Of a DNA stretch of 5,513 nt, positions 5,213 through 5,513 are shown in pieces. This DNA comes from JANWHF01 sp036276235 (lineage in GTDB: Bacteria > Planctomycetota > Phycisphaerae > Tepidisphaerales > Tepidisphaeraceae): contig DATBDZ010000334.1 in the NCBI GenBank assembly GCA_036276235.1, positions 1 to 5,513 on the forward strand. Direction: 5' to 3'. The first letter of the stretch is position 1. Each line of letters begins with the position of its first letter. Below the pieces are notes generated by a model. The model was not told the DNA's origin. It searched no databases and saw only the letters and a list, made by a program, of their open reading frames with translations. A program made the translations under genes and the position numbers.

Positions 5213-5240
5213 AGTATATTCCGATATTGGAATACGTCAA
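5213..5240 (-). promoter_or_regulatory. Sigma-70-type promoter of the arsR operon, predicted leaderless
   Basis: On the minus strand, -35 TTGACG (5240-5235) and -10 TATACT (5218-5213) are separated by 16 bases, close to consensus. Six bases follow the -10 before the A of the arsR ATG at 5206, the normal distance to +1, so the transcript should begin at or very near the start codon. No Shine-Dalgarno is placed correctly between the promoter and the ATG. Confidence 0.75.
5217..5234. promoter_or_regulatory. ArsR operator: 18-bp palindrome between -35 and -10
   Basis: TATTCC (5217-5222) and GGAATA (5229-5234) form perfect 6-bp half sites with a 6-base centre; 16 of 18 positions are symmetric overall. 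It fills the promoter spacer and overlaps the -10, so a dimer bound here would block RNA polymerase. ArsR-family proteins commonly bind AT-rich imperfect palindromes of this kind. The match of site, promoter and adjacent gene makes autorepression the likely mode. Confidence 0.7.
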
Positions 5241-5308
5241 GGGAGAAGCTTTTGTGGATCGCTTATTTCGCGAGTCCAACAAACACGAGTTAGCGATTAT
5301 CGGAAACC

Positions 5309-5384
5309 GTCATGCTGAGGTACCCCGAAGCATCTGGCCGGCTGACGCAATCCTGCCAGATGCTTCGGGGTACCTCAGCATGAC
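5309..5384. repeat. Inverted repeat, family C: two perfect 30-bp arms
   Basis: Arms at 5309-5338 and 5355-5384 are exact reverse complements over 30 bp with a 16-base loop. Each arm reads GTCATGCTGAGGTACCCCG, then AAGCATCTGGC, from the outside inward. Within an arm, ATGCT/AGCAT, a tandem G·A/A·G mismatch and GG/CC close a TACC loop. The right arm matches 2523-2555 at 32 of 33 positions, so the family is dispersed. It lies between the end of the right-edge gene (5435) and the arsR promoter, where its long stem could stop minus-strand read-through, though the following T-run is poor. The rest of 5241-5434 shows nothing I can name. Confidence 0.92.
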
Positions 5385-5434
5385 AGTATTTTGCGGTTGA
5401 GGGGAACCGGTCCGGATCGGGCCGTGTGCGTTTG

Positions 5435-5513
5435 CTACGGCTTTGCGCCCGGCGGCGCAATCTCTTCAAGCGGCAGTGACGCGTGATCGATGATGTACAC
5501 CCACTTCCCATTT
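5435..5513 (-). CDS. C-terminal fragment, possibly a SnoaL/DUF4440-like protein
   Basis: This is the last 25 codons of a leftward gene entering from the right edge, ending in TAG at 5437-5435. The peptide contains NGKWVYIIDHASLPLEE and then IAPPGAKP. The W-V-x-I-x-D-H-A-S-x-P pattern resembles the last strand of SnoaL-like or DUF4440 (NTF2-fold) proteins, whose C-termini often read W.I..DH.S.P. That is a family resemblance only. This frame differs from the longer open frame overlapping it (which starts at 5511 and has an arginine-rich, non-protein-like composition), and I prefer this one because of its protein-like sequence. It lies upstream of arsR in the same direction, but the repeat and the arsR promoter in between suggest separate transcription. 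Confidence 0.6.
   Translation of the reverse strand, partial: NGKWVYIIDHASLPLEEIAPPGAKP

Noticed and set aside
5309..5384. 30-bp perfect inverted repeat as a simple rho-independent terminator
   Set aside because: The stem is much longer than usual, the T-run after it is poor on both strands, and a near-identical arm recurs at 2523-2555, so a dispersed repeat is the better description; termination may be a side effect.

Overview
The window is GC-rich bacterial chromosomal DNA. It carries five complete single-copy genes, and a gene fragment runs off each edge. The best guess is a member of the Planctomycetota (Phycisphaerae/Tepidisphaerales-like). That rests on the gene mix (a Tat-signal sugar isomerase/epimerase-like TIM barrel, a paired ArsR and SRPBCC operon, PEGA-like membrane proteins) and on the abundance of intergenic inverted repeats. 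It is an inference from style, not proof. No tRNA, rRNA, CRISPR array, transposase or prophage gene was seen.

Layout. 1-118 (-): the 5' end of an exported protein with a clear signal peptide and Shine-Dalgarno. 119-491: non-coding, with a large inverted repeat at 327-412. 492-1436 (+): Tat-type TIM-barrel sugar isomerase/epimerase. 1437-1657: a second inverted repeat and a heptamer array just before recR. 1658-2263 (+): recR. 2264-2611: a nested double inverted repeat and a small 20-bp palindrome. 2612-3295 and 3292-4248 (+): a two-gene unit with an ATGA overlap, a one-TM protein with a duplicated beta-rich domain followed by a D-2-hydroxyacid dehydrogenase. 4249-4391: a fourth inverted repeat between convergent genes. 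5206-4392 (-): arsR and SRPBCC with a TAATG overlap, driven by a near-consensus promoter. 5241-5434: a fifth inverted repeat. 5435-5513 (-): the C-terminal 25 residues of another gene.

The genes are ordinary housekeeping or accessory functions and do not form one pathway. recR serves recombinational repair. The ArsR/SRPBCC pair looks autoregulated, with an 18-bp palindrome filling the space between -35 and -10 and a predicted leaderless arsR transcript. The dehydrogenase is translationally coupled to an uncharacterised membrane protein.

The most unusual content is between the genes. Each of five intergenic gaps holds a long inverted repeat, and in most of them each arm can fold into its own hairpin (a REPIN-like design). 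Three families of unrelated stem sequence share the same apical loop, TAC(T/C), read from the outside inward. In the 327-412 element, the four differences between the arms are exactly two compensatory base-pair swaps that preserve the small arm hairpins. This points to selection on, or mobilisation by recognition of, the arm hairpins.
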